Assembly: GCA_029204225.1 (NCBI GenBank)
Contig: CM055092.1
Coordinates: 20,316,036 to 20,380,035 of the forward strand
Origin: Diphasiastrum complanatum
Taxonomy: Eukaryota; Streptophyta; Lycopodiopsida; Lycopodiales; Lycopodiaceae
Length of the DNA stretch: 64,000 bases
Direction: 5' to 3'
Below are positions 44,150 to 56,240 of the stretch, piece after piece (the first letter of the stretch is position 1; each line of letters begins with the position of its first letter). A program made the position numbers and the translations under genes. Under the pieces are notes generated by a model. It was not told the DNA's origin. It did not search any database and saw only the letters and a program-made list of their open reading frames with translations.

Positions 44150-44880
44150 TTAATAGATAGTGGTAGCACACACAACTTTTTTAATAGTCGGTTGCTTCAG
44201 AGTTGTGGTTTAGCGTCTTTGGATTCTTTTAATAAGATGAATATTCAAATCATGAATACCATTCCTTGCAATAACATCACTCCTATGGTTAGTTTGCAAA
44301 TCTGAGATTATACTTTTTAAAAAAGCTTAGGAGTGAAATGGCTTAAAACTCTGAAATTTCTGACTATAAACTTTGATGATCAAGGAATGATGAGATATAT
44401 GCAAGGGAAAAATCCATATGAGCTACACAATGTTCAACCCACACAACAACATTCAACCTTACAGCTAAATTTATGTGGAGAAGGCTCAACGACTGTCCAG
44501 AATGAATGTGGAAATATTTGTGTTAAATATCGAAGAAGTTGAAGGACAAGTCAAAGGAGTCAAGACTAAAGCACTGTCCAAAGTGAAAAAAAAATGTGAA
44601 AGATCCAAGGATTCGAAAGATCTTGGATAAATTTTTTGATCTGTTTGTTGAGCAATTATGTAGAGGCGAACCACCAACTAGATTCGTGGACCATATTGTT
44701 GAATTGGAACAAGGATCTAAACTGATCAACTTACTACCTTATAGACTATCAAGAGTAAAAAAAGAAGAAGTGCACAAATAATTCCAGGAGTTACTCTCAC
44801 ATGAATTTTGTGAAAAATTACCAAGACTTTGGTATATCTCTGTCCACTTCTTGAAGTTTTCATCATATTGAAATGGCTTT
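44150..44880 (+). pseudogene. Ty3/gypsy protease-to-RT relic
   Basis: Plus-strand readings show LGVKWLKTLKFLTINF and MRYMQGKNPYEL (44320-44430), as in the protease-RT linker of plant gypsy elements. The RT start follows: GEPPTRFVDHIVEL and LLPYRLSRVKKEEVHK, a stop, then FQELLSHEF (44660-44810). Multiple stops and no YVDD; the rest of RT is not seen. It is the only gypsy-type coding sequence that I recognise here. Confidence 0.65.
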
Positions 44881-45757
44881 TTACAGTACTGATACAAGTA
44901 TTCTTGCATAGAGGCCAAATAGTCAGCTCATTTACACTCTATTCATAATCTATTTTCTTTTCTCTTCGACCAATTATAAGCTGCCGCTTCTAAATGAATT
45001 GTAGCCAAAAGATAACTTTCACTGGATTAAGTATGTCGAAGTAGCGATCTAGTTTGTCCTATTCTCCAATATCAATGGAGTTGAAATCACCATTAAATTT
45101 CTGAATAGTGATTTTTATATTCTCGAGTATCAACATGGTTTTGTTGTTCATGAAACCTCGTTTGTTGTGAAACTCGTGGATCCAAGACTTTCCTTTCAAG
45201 CTCATCTCTAGCTCATCTTAACATTTAACATCAGGCAATTCACCTTGCAAAGTTTACCCCACAACTATGTAGGCAACCCACCTTGCAAAGTTTACTAGAG
45301 GATAGGTTTAACTTTTAGACCATTGACCCACTTAACTTATGAGTTTTGGTTTATAGAATGTGTATAGAGTCAATTTCCACTTGGATCGTGAAATGAATCT
45401 TGACAAGACTTCACATTTGCCAGTTTTAATGTATGTCAAAGGCATGTTTGCTAAAAAAGGCAAAATATTGATTGAAAGGCAATCTTAAAAACTTTCATAA
45501 TTTAGAATCAGAGATAAGGTAAAATGCAACAAGATGAGCCTGAAAAGTGCTTACATTGTTGTTTGAAATGTACATATAAGGTGTCCACATCCATAAAGCA
45601 ACAGCTTGTTTACCGAAGACAATCATATGATCACCTACTCATTTAACAAAAATTCATATTGTTAGAGAAAGATTTCTCATGTCTTTCATCTGAAGTTCAC
45701 TTTTGATTGGCATACGTTCAGTTTGAGGTTATAAGCTGTATGCCACTATTGATCTGT
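44881..45757. other. Degraded sequence, nothing recognised
   Basis: Stops in all frames. It may be further gypsy debris, but no motif supports that. It ends at the stop of the fucosyltransferase pseudogene. Confidence 0.4.
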
Positions 45758-47404
45758 TTAACTGTCAATCACCAGGCAACGTTGGATGTAAGGAACCTCT
45801 GAGCTCAAGCTTTTCCCATTAGTATCAGGATAGTGTGGGCAATGGTATACCTCTGGACCCTTCTGGTAACAAACGTCCACTGTCTGGCCTCTCAAGCAAT
45901 TTGGAGCTTCAGTCTTATTATCGGTGTTAAAATTGATGAACCAGGGAATGAGAGCTCCGTAAGCTTGAGCCACTCCTCCAAACGTAGATGTTGGGGTCAC
46001 AATCAGATCGTCTGCATAGCTGAGCAGAAGCATTTCAGTCAGAGCTTGTTTATCCTCCTCCAAGCTCATAGTCTGGTTTTGGTTGAAGCTTAATTGTATC
46101 ACAGCAACGTCCTCTCCCCCAGTGGTCGGGTATTGTAGATATGTCTGCTGCAAGCGATCATGCAAGCTGCGGAAGAGTGACGCAACGAATACCTTAATGT
46201 TAGGAGATCGGGTAGGAAGACGTGGGGAAGAAGAAGCCCAGCCACGATGATCAAGAATAGGAAGAAGGCCGTTCTGTGTAGTGCACTGCTCTATCTGGCC
46301 TTCAATCTCATTGCTCATGGATGTGTATTGGTCATGGCCCTCCCTATAACGGACCTGGATCCCTACCAGACGATCTGCATCTCGCAAATAAGCATTCCTT
46401 GCTCTTAGAACTCGTGCCCATATAAGGTCAGCTGGAAGCATGATGGATCGCAGTAAGTGTGTTAAAGCCATGTAGTCAGGAAACAGTGCTTCCAATACAG
46501 GTCTGAAATGGGGAACACTAAACAGCCTGGTTCAAATGTGCAAACACCGAGCCAGTAAAACTCACGGTATGTCATCAGCTTGATTGAGTTCCTTGGAACA
46601 AAAGAATCGGCTGCTAGGAGCGTCGTACGTTTCGCCGGACCTGACAGCGTACAAACCTGTGGAGCTGACGACTTTATCTTTGGCTGTTCTTTCAATATGG
46701 CTGAAGATTTTGTCCTCACGGCTCCAAAGGTAGGGGCTCCGGTCGGGCATAGGGAAGTCCTCCGGAAGCCTCCATGAAGACTGGTAAAAGGGCTCACACA
46801 ATATCTGGAATGAAGGAATTCCCTGAAATCAGCATCACTCTCTGTGTCATTATAGCATATAGAAAGGTAGTACAATACTCAGGATCTTATTTCCCAATCC
46901 TGCATGTGCATGTGCAATCACAAATTTGCAAGCTGAGGTATGGTTTTTACTGAGGAAATAACTTGTGGCATTTCCAATCAAGTGGGTGCAAGCATGATGC
47001 AACTTTGCATACTCTGACAAAACTGCTTCCCATTTAACATTTGTGCGCACATTCTTAGCATGCCTTCTTTCAGAGTAAAACCCAGTCAGTTCAGCTCGAC
47101 TTCGACATGGATTAGTTTGGCTCCACGCAGGATCTACTACTATTTCAGACTAGTTTTCCGCTGCCCGCAGTGTGGCATTCTGCAAGGCTTCAATAAGTGT
47201 TTGAACAGGATCGTAAATGTGATGATATTGGACTGTTTGGGATTGAGAAAGTTGAGAAAAATAGTCTCCACGAAGAACTAAATATGAATGATTGTTCCAA
47301 ATTATAAAGGAGAAATATAGCAAAATGATCGTTACAAATCCTATGGCAATGTCCCAACAATGGCCATTCAAAGGTCTGGACAGGACCTGTCTGCCTCCTT
47401 CCAT
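45758..47404 (-). pseudogene. GT37 (xyloglucan-type) fucosyltransferase pseudogene
   Basis: GT37 enzymes are Golgi type II membrane proteins that add fucose to xyloglucan or arabinogalactan side chains. The start is placed at the ATG at 47402-47404, which gives a short tail then a membrane segment (WDIAIGFVTIILLYFSFII). Family blocks follow: LSEYAKLHHAC, AHAGLGNKIL, LCEPFYQSSWRLPEDFP, LFPDYMALTHLLRS, DRLVGIQVRYREG (donor-binding motif), LLLSYADDLIVTPTSTFGG, and Cys-rich C-terminal blocks with LRGQTVDVCY and YHCPHY. Lesions: TAG at 47150-47152, a compensating frameshift pair between about 46880 and 46815, and TGA at 46562-46564 and 46532-46534. No intron is needed: the stretch between the two TGAs still reads like the family (FSVPHFRPVLEALFP). 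The ~550-codon length is close to normal. It is the only recognisable non-transposon gene here. Confidence 0.87.
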
Positions 47405-48197
47405 ATTAATAACTGGAAACATACAACGAAAACCATGATCTTCTGAATGTGTGTTTATTTTCCAACTTCTTTTGAAGCAGGCAGCCCACCTAACTGAAAA
47501 GCTAGTGCAATATGCATCTCTCATCTGTTCCCAACTATATAGTCCTTGGTAGCTCTTTATCAAAATGTGCCATTTACTAACTTTACTTGTTTCTGTTGTT
47601 TTTCGGGGTTTTTCTATAAAATTTGAGGAGTATGAACCATAACAGTGACGCAGTCAGTCACACGCTAAATCATCAGGGGGCGTTATCAGTCTGAATACAA
47701 CCAGCTCTCTCTGTGATCTCTCTCTCATGTCTCTCTGCCTGAATTAGCAAGCAAATGAGCTCAAAGCACTTTGAGCCCCTCATAGATCCCGTCTTTCCAC
47801 AGCAGAACAATATCTTCCTCAAGAACAGTACCTTGCAACAATTCAGATATAAGAAACTGGGCAAGGATTGGAGAGGTTAAGTATCAGTACCATTGTAGCA
47901 GCAGCAGGTATTTGTTACTAAAGAAGCAGCAAAATTGTAGCAGATATTGGCTCATGCAAATGGACGTATAGCCACGAAACGGAATATATCCAAATCACAT
48001 CTGATTCTGGAAATAGATAGTAAGCTTTCCGAGAATGCATCTGATTCTATGTTGGATGTATTGAGGAGTGGATTGATTGCTCAACAGCTGTAATCTTAAT
48101 CTCTTTAGCAACCGGGCGCGCGCTTGAAACGTGCCATCAAATTTTTCACGTCCCCCAAGACAGCTATAATGTTGAATGCTTGGTGCTTTGAAGTAAT

Positions 48198-48217
48198 AGA
48201 TAACGGGCCCGTTATCT
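48198..48217. repeat. 20-bp perfect palindrome
   Basis: AGATAACGGGCCCGTTATCT is its own reverse complement, with no spacer. Confidence 0.9.
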
Positions 48218-48264
48218 TACGTTATTAGCACTTTTTTTTTTTTCTAATACTTGTATTTAATATC

Positions 48265-48294
48265 GTATGAATACGTTTTGTACCGTATTCATAC
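48265..48294. repeat. 11-bp inverted repeat, 8-bp loop
   Basis: GTATGAATACG (48265-48275) and CGTATTCATAC (48284-48294) are exact reverse complements. They lie about 50 bp after the 20-bp palindrome and just before a 27-bp tandem repeat. Confidence 0.85.
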
Positions 48295-48304
48295 ATCGCA
48301 AGCC

Positions 48305-48359
48305 CGGGTTTCTCTTTGTCTCTGTTCTTCCGGGTTTCTCTCTGTCTTTGTTCTTCCGG
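48305..48359. repeat. Two-unit ~27-bp tandem repeat
   Basis: CGGGTTTCTCT(T/C)TGTCT is repeated with a shared TGTTCTTC tail; the two units differ by few bases. Confidence 0.7.
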
Positions 48360-49283
48360 TAGCCAAAAGAGGAGCTGCCTTTGCCATGATCACTCCTGCC
48401 GCTTAACATGGCATTGCATTTCACCTCTACTTCGTGACTTACAAGATCGGTTTCAAGCAATTTACACAGAATATAAAAATCTAATACTTTAGGATTAGTC
48501 TAGAACATTGATCTCAAATCATCTATCCATATCTTGGCTTACTATGATTTCTTGATTCAGAGTCTGTGGCTCTCGTAGCAGCGTTGGCATTGTTTTAAAT
48601 ACTCGAACCGTTGTTAATCGTCATGGAAGTTATTCCACAATGCAGGCCTGATCCCTTGTCCAAGTGAAGAAGGGAACCAGACACGATTGTAGATCAATCA
48701 TCTTATTCCTGCAAAAGGCATTGCGGAGAATACCAGCGCTGTTGTGAATGCTGTAGGAAGAAAAATTAGAACGAAACATGGAGTAGCGGATCTGAACCGT
48801 GACTGCACTTGCACGCTATGCTCCTCCGGTCCTACGCTCCAACGGAGGTACATGCGACAAAAGTCGCTGATTGTCATATATCTACAATGTCAAATACAGA
48901 ATCACCGTATAAATGTACGGTCCGCACTTTGATCACCAATGTTTCTAGAGCGAATTGAGCAACTTTAAGTATAGATGGAGATTTGGCAAGAGTGCAAGAG
49001 TTCAAATAGCTAAGAGCAAAGGGTGCAAGATTTTTGAAAGATGTGAATGAATGAAATAATAGTAGTATGACTAGTTATTTATACTAAGCAAAAATGGGCG
49101 TCCAGTAGGACAAATGATTAGGTCGTAGATCATAATGGCCAGTTGGCCGTAGTGAGTTGGGATCCGTCCAGTTAGTACTTCCTAGAAATTCACTTATGGG
49201 CGATTTCCGTGTACTTCTGCAGAGCTGGGTAATAAGTGGATGAAGATTAAAAGATCGATTAGTCGATAATCAAGAAAATAATC

Positions 49284-49857
49284 CAACACCCTAAATGAAT
49301 CTACCCTCAAGAGTGATTGGATACTTGGTTAATCAATATATTGCAAGACTAGCACTCAAATATTGATCTAGCAATTTTGATTTAAACAAGCAAGAACAAT
49401 CAAATTTTGATCAAATCACTATAATTTATATTGCATTCACATCAAAAAAATCTCAAAATAAATGGTGTAAAAGGTCCAAATTGTCAATGGCTCCAGAATC
49501 ATGATCACTCCCACATTGATTGAATGATTTGCAAGTAAAAAGAGGATCCTATCCTTGGTTGTTTGAGCAAGTATGGCACATGTTCATATACCAAAATTCA
49601 TTAGGTTGACCTGCTTAAGTCAATTTGACCTAACCATTAGGTATACCATCTATGTAGTTAGATCAACACCAACTTCCTTGATTTTTGGAGGTAGCTCCTC
49701 AATTTTAGAAAACTTGACCAAACTTCCTATCTAATTCCTATGATTAGGACCTAACTACCCTAGGCCTATTATTCACACGTGTGAATAGCCTCCACATGTG
49801 TGAGATCCACCTATGTATACAAGGTTAAGTCAAGCTATAATTTGTCAATTTTTCACA
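49284..49857 (-). repeat. Degraded family-D-like LTR
   Basis: Resembles 26226-26922 in the same (minus) orientation: 'caagagtgattgg' near the left edge, and 'agctataatttgtcaatttttcaca' at the right, ending 49857. It contains the 16-bp palindrome ATTCACACGTGTGAAT at 49771-49786. The left edge is approximate. Confidence 0.55.
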
Positions 49858-49880
49858 CTTCATAAACACTATAGGGAAGT

Positions 49881-50350
49881 GTCTTCTATGGCTTCTCTCT
49901 TTGCTTAGGACATTATGAAGAAATCAGATCACAAAGATCCAATTATAACCTTTGATCTTTAGCTAATATGGAGAGAACATCTAGCATCATTAACAATGTA
50001 GAAATCTTGCATCTACTACACATAGAAGATGTAAACTCAATAAGAACTTGTCAAAAACACTTATGTAAGTTAATTTACTGTTCCAGTCTATCCATTAGCC
50101 GTACAACATGGAAATGTCTTCTATGGCTTCTCTCTTTGCTCAGGGCATTGTGAAGAAATCAGATCACAAAGATCCAATTATACCCTTTGATCTTTAGCTA
50201 ATATGAAGAGCACATCTAGCATCATTAACAATTTAGAAATCTTGTATCTACTACACATAGAAGAAGTAAGCTCAATAAGAACTTGTCAAAAACACTTATG
50301 TAAGTTAATTTACTGTTCCAATCTATACAACAATAGTACTCACATGTGCC
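49881..50350 (-). repeat. 235-bp tandem duplication containing an LTR start
   Basis: GTCTTCTATGGCTTCTCTCT begins at 49881 and again at 50116. Each unit has about 35 bp of flank followed by about 185 bp of the low-coordinate end of LTR-I, which begins TGTGAAG in the second unit (50149) and TATGAAG in the first. So host flank and LTR edge were duplicated together. Confidence 0.8.
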
Positions 50351-50789
50351 ATAAACACAAGAAAAATAGCATTCTACAAACAAGATCTCACTATAATACC
50401 ACCAAGATGCAAAAATGGATGTAGAAACTCAAAGAGATATCTTCCATAAGAATGAATGAGACAACAATGAGAGACATGATGTGCTCCCACACTTGTAGAC
50501 TATTTATAATAGCCCCTTGCCCTATTTGGATGCTCTTACACAAGCTTATCAAGTTATGGAAGTTTCTAGATCTCTTCAAAAACCTAGATCTATCATGACT
50601 AAATTCAATGCATGTAAATGAACCAATATAAAGAGGTCTATATGTGACCTTATCAACATGCCTAAGCTGTCAAAATTAGTAATCCACTATTCTTAGGCCT
50701 TATTATCTTTGTAAAGTCTATCTCTAAGTTGACAATGCATATTGGCCTCAAAATTGCATTTTAAACTAAAACTAGGTGACATTTTCACA
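50149..50789 (-). repeat. LTR, family I (3' LTR of E6a)
   Basis: Plus strand TGTGAAGAAATC...ACATTTTCACA, 641 bp. At 50790 it adjoins a polypurine tract (GAAGAGGGAG on the minus strand) that follows the RNase H end. Similar to 51181-52131. Confidence 0.7.
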
Positions 50790-51180
50790 CTCCCTCTTCA
50801 ACTAGTTTTAGCATAGATCTAGATAGTTCTCCAAGTTGAGTTCTATGCTTCATAAACAAGTCTTTTCCTAATGCTTTGGTGAAGATATCAGCCACACACT
50901 CCCTTGATGAGAGACATGTTGAAGCTCCACCTCCTTTGCCATGACCTGTTCTCTCACAAAATGATAACCACTTCAATATGCTTGTTCCTTGAATGAAAAA
51001 TAGGATTATTTGCCAAAATTTGGGCCAAAAGGTTATCACAAAAGATGATTGGACACTTTTTGGTGCATGAAGTCAAGGCTTTGTACTCAGCTTCGGTTGA
51101 TGATAGAGAGATTATTGTTTGTTTCTTTGACATCATGAAATAGCTCCATCACCTATAAAAATTGGATTTCCTATCCATAA
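50790..51180 (-). pseudogene. E6a RNase H fragment
   Basis: Minus-strand reading from a MDRKSNF-like start through KKQTIISLSSTEAEYKAL, IIFCDNLLAQILANN, RNKHIEV, ECVADIFTKAL and SMLKLVEEGV. Frameshifts lie near 51040 and 50960, and about 20 residues are missing after the STEAEY block. The upstream edge is exactly the next LTR (51181), so the rest of pol was lost there. Confidence 0.8.
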
Positions 51181-52131
51181 TGTGAGAACTAAGATCTGAA
51201 ACACACTTGTTGGATCAGTTAGATCTTGGTTTAATTTGGATGCACATCTAGAATCATTCACAAACTAGAAAATCATACATCTACCATGCTAGAATTGCAA
51301 AATTCATGTAAATGTGATCATAAACACCAAGATCCGATATGGTACTATTCTTGTCCATACAAAGTAGCAACAAACAATACTACATACATGTGGATCCAAG
51401 TATAACAAGAAAATTCACATTTTGTACCCTAGAACTCAAGATATCATGATAAATATGCAAGAGATGAACATAGAATCAAAAGAGAAAGTTTTTCACATAG
51501 AAAGAGAACTAAAAGATAGATTCTCCACGCTGGTATTGTCATTTATAGCAGCAATAATTCCACTTGGCCACTTTCCCTAAGATTGTCCTAAAATAACAAC
51601 TTCTAGATACTTTACTAAAAACCTAGTTTCTAGTGAATAAATGCAATGTATCTATATTAGCCAATTAGAATGGGTTGAAATCCAACTTCCTCCACAAATC
51701 TACTAGTAAAAAATAGTACAAACACTATTTAGTCATTGATCTTTGCAAACACACAAAGGTGTATAACATTGCAATTTTTTTTATCAACAAATTAGCTTAA
51801 CAAGTTACCACACGGCTCTCAAATGTAAGGTACTTAGCATCCTTTCACATGCATATTAAGCTCATGCTTATATTTTTACCCATCAATACCATATTGAAAA
51901 AATTGTCAAATTTGGATTAAATTTTTTTCTCAATATAGAAACACATCATAATGTCTATAAATACGTAAGATAGCATGTAATATTCAATTGATAATAGCTT
52001 TAATTTGTCAAAGCATAATAATTTGAGATAATGATCATTTAATTTTTAGTCCACATTTTCTCTAAGTTGAAATTCCAAGTTGGCCTCGAAATTACCAAAA
52101 TAACTCAACTAAACTAGTTGACATTTTCACA
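51181..52131 (-). repeat. LTR, family I, long copy (3' LTR of E6b)
   Basis: Plus strand TGTGAGAACTAAG...ACATTTTCACA, 951 bp, longer than 50149-50789 mainly because of an AT-rich segment at about 51700-52060. It is followed by the RNase H end of E6b. Confidence 0.7.
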
Positions 52132-54533
52132 CTTTTTCTTCAACTAGTTTTAGCATAGATTTTGATAGTAAGCCAAGATGAGTTCTACGCTTCATAAACA
52201 AGTCCTTTTCCAATTATATGGTGAAGATATCATCCACACACTCTTTTGATGTGACATGTTGAAGCTCCACTTCTTTTGCCATGACTTGTTCTCTCACAAA
52301 ATGATAAGCCACTTCAATATGCTTACCCCTTGCATGAGAAACATGATTGCTTGCCAAAATTTGGGCTAAAAGGTTACCACAAAAGATGATTGGACACTTG
52401 TGAAAATCCATCAAGTTAAGATCCATTACCATCCTTTTAATTTATAGCATCTCCTTTGTCCATGAAGTTAAGGCTTTGTACTCGGCCTCACTAGATGATA
52501 AAGAGATGGTTGCTTGTTTCTTCGACATCTATGAGATAGCTCCATCACCTATGAAAATAACATGTGCACTTATGGATTTCCTATCCATTTGATCTCCAAA
52601 AAATTCCGAATCTGAAAATCCATACAAGTTAGGTGATGATCCTCTATAAATAATGCCAAAGTCTCTAGAACCCAAGATGTACCTTAATACTCTATTGCCT
52701 AGCTTCCATGCTCCACACTAGATCATGCATATATTGACTTAATCTACCAACACAATAGCTTAGATTAGGTCTTGTGATGGTTAGATATATAAGTGAACCA
52801 ACTAGCTTCCTATAGAGAGTAATGTCCTCGAAGGATCTTTAATTACCTCTTATAGTGAGCTTTGCATTTGACTCCATTGGTGTATCAATAGACTTAACAT
52901 CTACCTTAAGAAATCTTTTAAGAATAGAATTAGCATACTTCTCTTGAATAATGAAAGTAGATTGAGAAGTTCTAAATACCTCTATTCCCAAGATATAATG
53001 CAAAAGACCAAGATCATGCACCTCAAACTCCTTTTTAAGTGCCATCTTGATATCATCAATATCTTGATTGTTGCCTCCACTCAAAATGATATCATCCACA
53101 TAGATTACAAGAATAGTAACATCATTTACAATAAATCTAAAATAAAATGAATCATCATACTCACTCATTATGAAGTTTTGAGAAAGTAGAAAAGTGTTAA
53201 GCTTAGCATACCAACTCCTTGGTGCTTGCTAAGCCCATACAAACTCTTTTAGAGAAAACACACATGATTAGGCTTTCCATGTGAAATGTAGCCCTCAGGT
53301 TGCACCATAAAAACCTCATCCTCAATATCTCCATTCAAGAATACATTAGTGATCACCAATTGCCATAGATCCCATCCACAAAGCGTTATAAGAGAATAAT
53401 GACCCGAATGCTGACCATCTTTACCATGGGTGAAAAAGTCTCATCATAGTCAATACCATACTCTTGAGCATATCCTTTTGCCACCAAACTTGATTTGTAC
53501 TTGTTGATTGATCCATCTTGTTTTTTCTTCACTTTGAGGATCCATTTGCATCCATTTGCCTTCTTGTCCTAGGAAGTTCCACCAATCTCCATGTATTGTT
53601 TTTCATAAGAGCTTGATACTCAAGATCCATTGACTGGATCCACTCCTCTATTGACCTTGCTTCATCTACACATGTAGGTTTATCAAAAGAGATCACAAAA
53701 GCATATTTTGTAACACCAACAACTTGCTTAACCTTTTCATAATAAGTGAGTCTTAAAGGTTGTTGCCTCTGCCTTGATGTCCTCCTTGGCTTTTGATTTG
53801 AAGAAGGCTCTTCACCATCAACATCCAAAGTATCATCAACGTTGTCATCAACATCAAGAATGTTAGATCCAATCACCACACCACTTGAAGAAACCTTTGG
53901 AATGTTTCCTTCATAAAAAATGACATCTCTTCCTATGACCAATTTCTTAGTTGAAGGAATATAAACTTTGTAAGCCTTGCTCACCTGACTATAACCAACA
54001 GCCATAAATTTTCTTTGTAGATGGATCCTCCTTTGTCCCATCATCAAAAGTAATGTTGATACAGCAAATGCATCCAAATTTTTTGAAAAACTTGACACTC
54101 GGCCTCCTAGCAAATAACATCTCAAAATGTGTTTTTTCATCCAAGACAACACTCGACCACCTATTGTATAGAAAATTGGCACACAACAAAGCTTCACCCC
54201 AAAAAGATTTAAGAGGATTTGCACATAACCTCATTGCTTTGGCTCCTTCACATAAGGTCCTATTCTTCCTCTCGGCCACTCCATTTGGTTGTGGTGTCCT
54301 TGGACTTTTATACTCTCTCTTGATCCCGTTTGCATCACAAAATGCTTTGAACTTGGTGGAAATGTACTCACCACCATTGTCACTCATCAAGCACTTGATC
54401 TTGGTATAGAATTTGAACTCCCTTGCAATCTTGAATTTTACAAAGACATCAAACACCTCATCCTTGCTCTTTAGTAGATACACCCAACAAAATCTACTAA
54501 AATTATCAATAAATGTCACATACATTTTAGGAC
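52132..54533 (-). pseudogene. Copia element E6b, integrase to RNase H, decayed
   Basis: On the minus strand: integrase core (FIDNFSRFCWVYLL, LMSDNGGEYIS, GVAERKNRTL at 54555-53989), integrase C-terminus and linker (YSQVSKAYKVYIPS and LTYYEKVKQVV in the frame 54224-53529), RT with ILVIYVDDIILSG (53168-52839), then RNase H pieces (CPIIFCGNLLAQILASN, ARGKHIEVAYHF, ECVDDIF, 52600-52140). Arg replaces nothing catalytic in integrase; Asp and Glu are present. Frameshifts and stops near 53990, 53525, 53200, 52840 and 52215 inactivate it. It is the same lineage as E8 (SDNGGEY, KAYKVYIPS). It is cut at about 54534 by LTR-K, so gag and 5' LTR are missing. Confidence 0.85.
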
Positions 54534-55359
54534 TGTTGGAAAACCGAATGGGCAAACAATTGGGAAGAATCTGAGTGTTTTTTATTAGGCGACGTTTTCG
54601 GTTGGAGCTCAGACAGAGCCGATCTGTCGGATAAGGCTACTGCCTCAAGCCACGATCAATCTTCCTCTGAACTGCAAATAGCTTTGCTAATCTGACAATG
54701 AGTTTATGAAACAACAGACAATATCTAATGGTAGCAAAAATATATCTATTGAAAAATTGAACAAGCATCACAACATTCAGAGTTTGCACATTGAGAAGAG
54801 AAGATGTAACTCGTCCACATTGTAAAACATTGAGTGTACACTTTAAGTTCTTTCTAGACGCTGTATGTTTCCCAAATTAGTGCGTTGGCATGAGAGAGGT
54901 GTTCTCTTCTCACGCATGGAACTAGATAATGCTAGAACTGTCTTTATTCCTTGATACGCACCTCATTGAGTGTTGCATTCATCTGTGTGTATATCTCTGT
55001 CTCTGATCCAATACATATATCATGATGGATTAGATTACAAGATTTATTAGCTATAATTTAAACTGACCATCTGTTGAAATACGTTTCTATTAATGTTGTG
55101 TGGCGGCGGTGGATCGTGATAGTTTGAAAAACTTCACACCCGAGTAGCTGAGGTTCGATAGTTCATCCTCATCCCTGGCTTACATATGGATACTCTGAAG
55201 TGTTGGCCTTCTGAGTATGTGGCGAAAAAGACGAAGGTTGGTTGAAACAAGATCCTGGGTCATTTAGACCTGCTATCGCATTTTGATAAAAATGCGAACC
55301 GTGTGACAAACAGTTCAAATAATATGAAGGCTCTAAAGTAGAAACTCAATGTTTCTTCA
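54534..55359 (-). repeat. Probable LTR, family K
   Basis: Plus strand TGTTGGAAAACCG...ATGTTTCTTCA, 826 bp. On its right it is followed by a minus-strand polypurine tract (TTAAGAGGGAGT) and the RNase H end of a copia fragment, as expected for a 3' LTR on the minus strand. On its left it cuts E6b. No second copy was found in full, so the ends are moderately certain. Confidence 0.55.
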
Positions 55360-55471
55360 ACTCCCTCTTAAACAATAGATTTTCTTGATTCCTAAACTGG
55401 CTCTCTACCTTTTGAACATTGCCTTATCCAATGCCTTACGTAAAGATATTAGCTACCATCTGCTTTGTCGG
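55360..55471 (-). pseudogene. Copia RNase H C-terminal scrap
   Basis: Minus-strand reading (MVANIF, a stop, later LLFKRELKKH) aligns with the end of the RNase H at 22078-22200 (MVVDIFTKAL, LSCFERELKKQ). It is interrupted at 55472 by LTR-G. Confidence 0.65.
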
Positions 55472-56240
55472 TGTTGGCTGATTCTAATGAATCTCCAAGA
55501 TACTCGGCCAGAGCTACCCAAGAGCACCTCTCACCTTAGACCGAGGAGGTCTTTGAGAAGATGAGATGAACGAAGACTGAGAGCTGAGGAATGCTAGTTA
55601 GGAATGGCAAGCAAGAATTGTGTAAGCCTCATGGTGAATGCCGAAAGATGGAATGACCATGTAGGAACTAGTATTTCTAAGCAAAGTAATAAATTCAAGT
55701 AGACTCCTCTTAAAGAAAGTAGAGTGATTCACTTGTAATTTGTGAAATGTGAAAACTCCACTAGGATACCACCTAAGGAGCTCTCTTGCTTATTTAAGAG
55801 ACTCCCTCTTTGTAGAAGAGGAGCTTTTTGTGTAATGCATCTACTCCATGTCCAAATGAGAAGAGCCTCCACGAGTTTGGTGCATCCTTTGAGCTCCTTG
55901 ATCAGGATTGTTTTCTTGAGTGATTCTCTTATGATCATGCCCTTCCATCCCTTTGTGTGTGGTTGTGGATCTTAGTGGTGGATTAGATTTCTTTGTTTCT
56001 TGTGGATTAATAAAGGAATCAGCATTCAGGTAAACTAAATAGGCTAGATTTGTGGTGCAAATCTTGCATATTCTCTTACAATCCAGTTCTTGATGTTCTT
56101 GGGCTATCCAAGAATCAAGAAATGAGTGTTTCTTGATCCCTGGACATTCAAAATGCTATTAGATCAGTTTCTTGCTTCTTGTTTGTGGATTAATACAAGT
56201 GTAGTATAGTTTAGGATCTGATCCAATTTGTTTTGCAGCA
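55472..56240 (+). repeat. LTR, family G (plus orientation)
   Basis: Begins TGTTGGCTGATTCTAATG inside a copia RNase H tail and matches 29140-29975 inverted. The 3' end is estimated at about 56240, where similarity to the other copy stops. No PBS or coding region follows, so it may be a solo or truncated LTR. Confidence 0.65.

Larger units (their letters stand above)
47405..49283. other. 5' flank of the fucosyltransferase pseudogene, no gene recognised
   Basis: Mixed composition with locally GC-richer parts (48100-48420, 48740-48930). It contains two inverted repeats and a short tandem repeat, listed separately. Open frames up to about 75 codons have no recognisable content. Confidence 0.4.

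Noticed and set aside
46503-46565. A 63-bp intron with GTGAGT donor and TTTCAG acceptor in the GT37 gene
   Set aside because: The stretch still reads like the GT37 family apart from two TGA codons (for example FSVPHFRPVLEALFP), so coding sequence with stops fits better than an intron.
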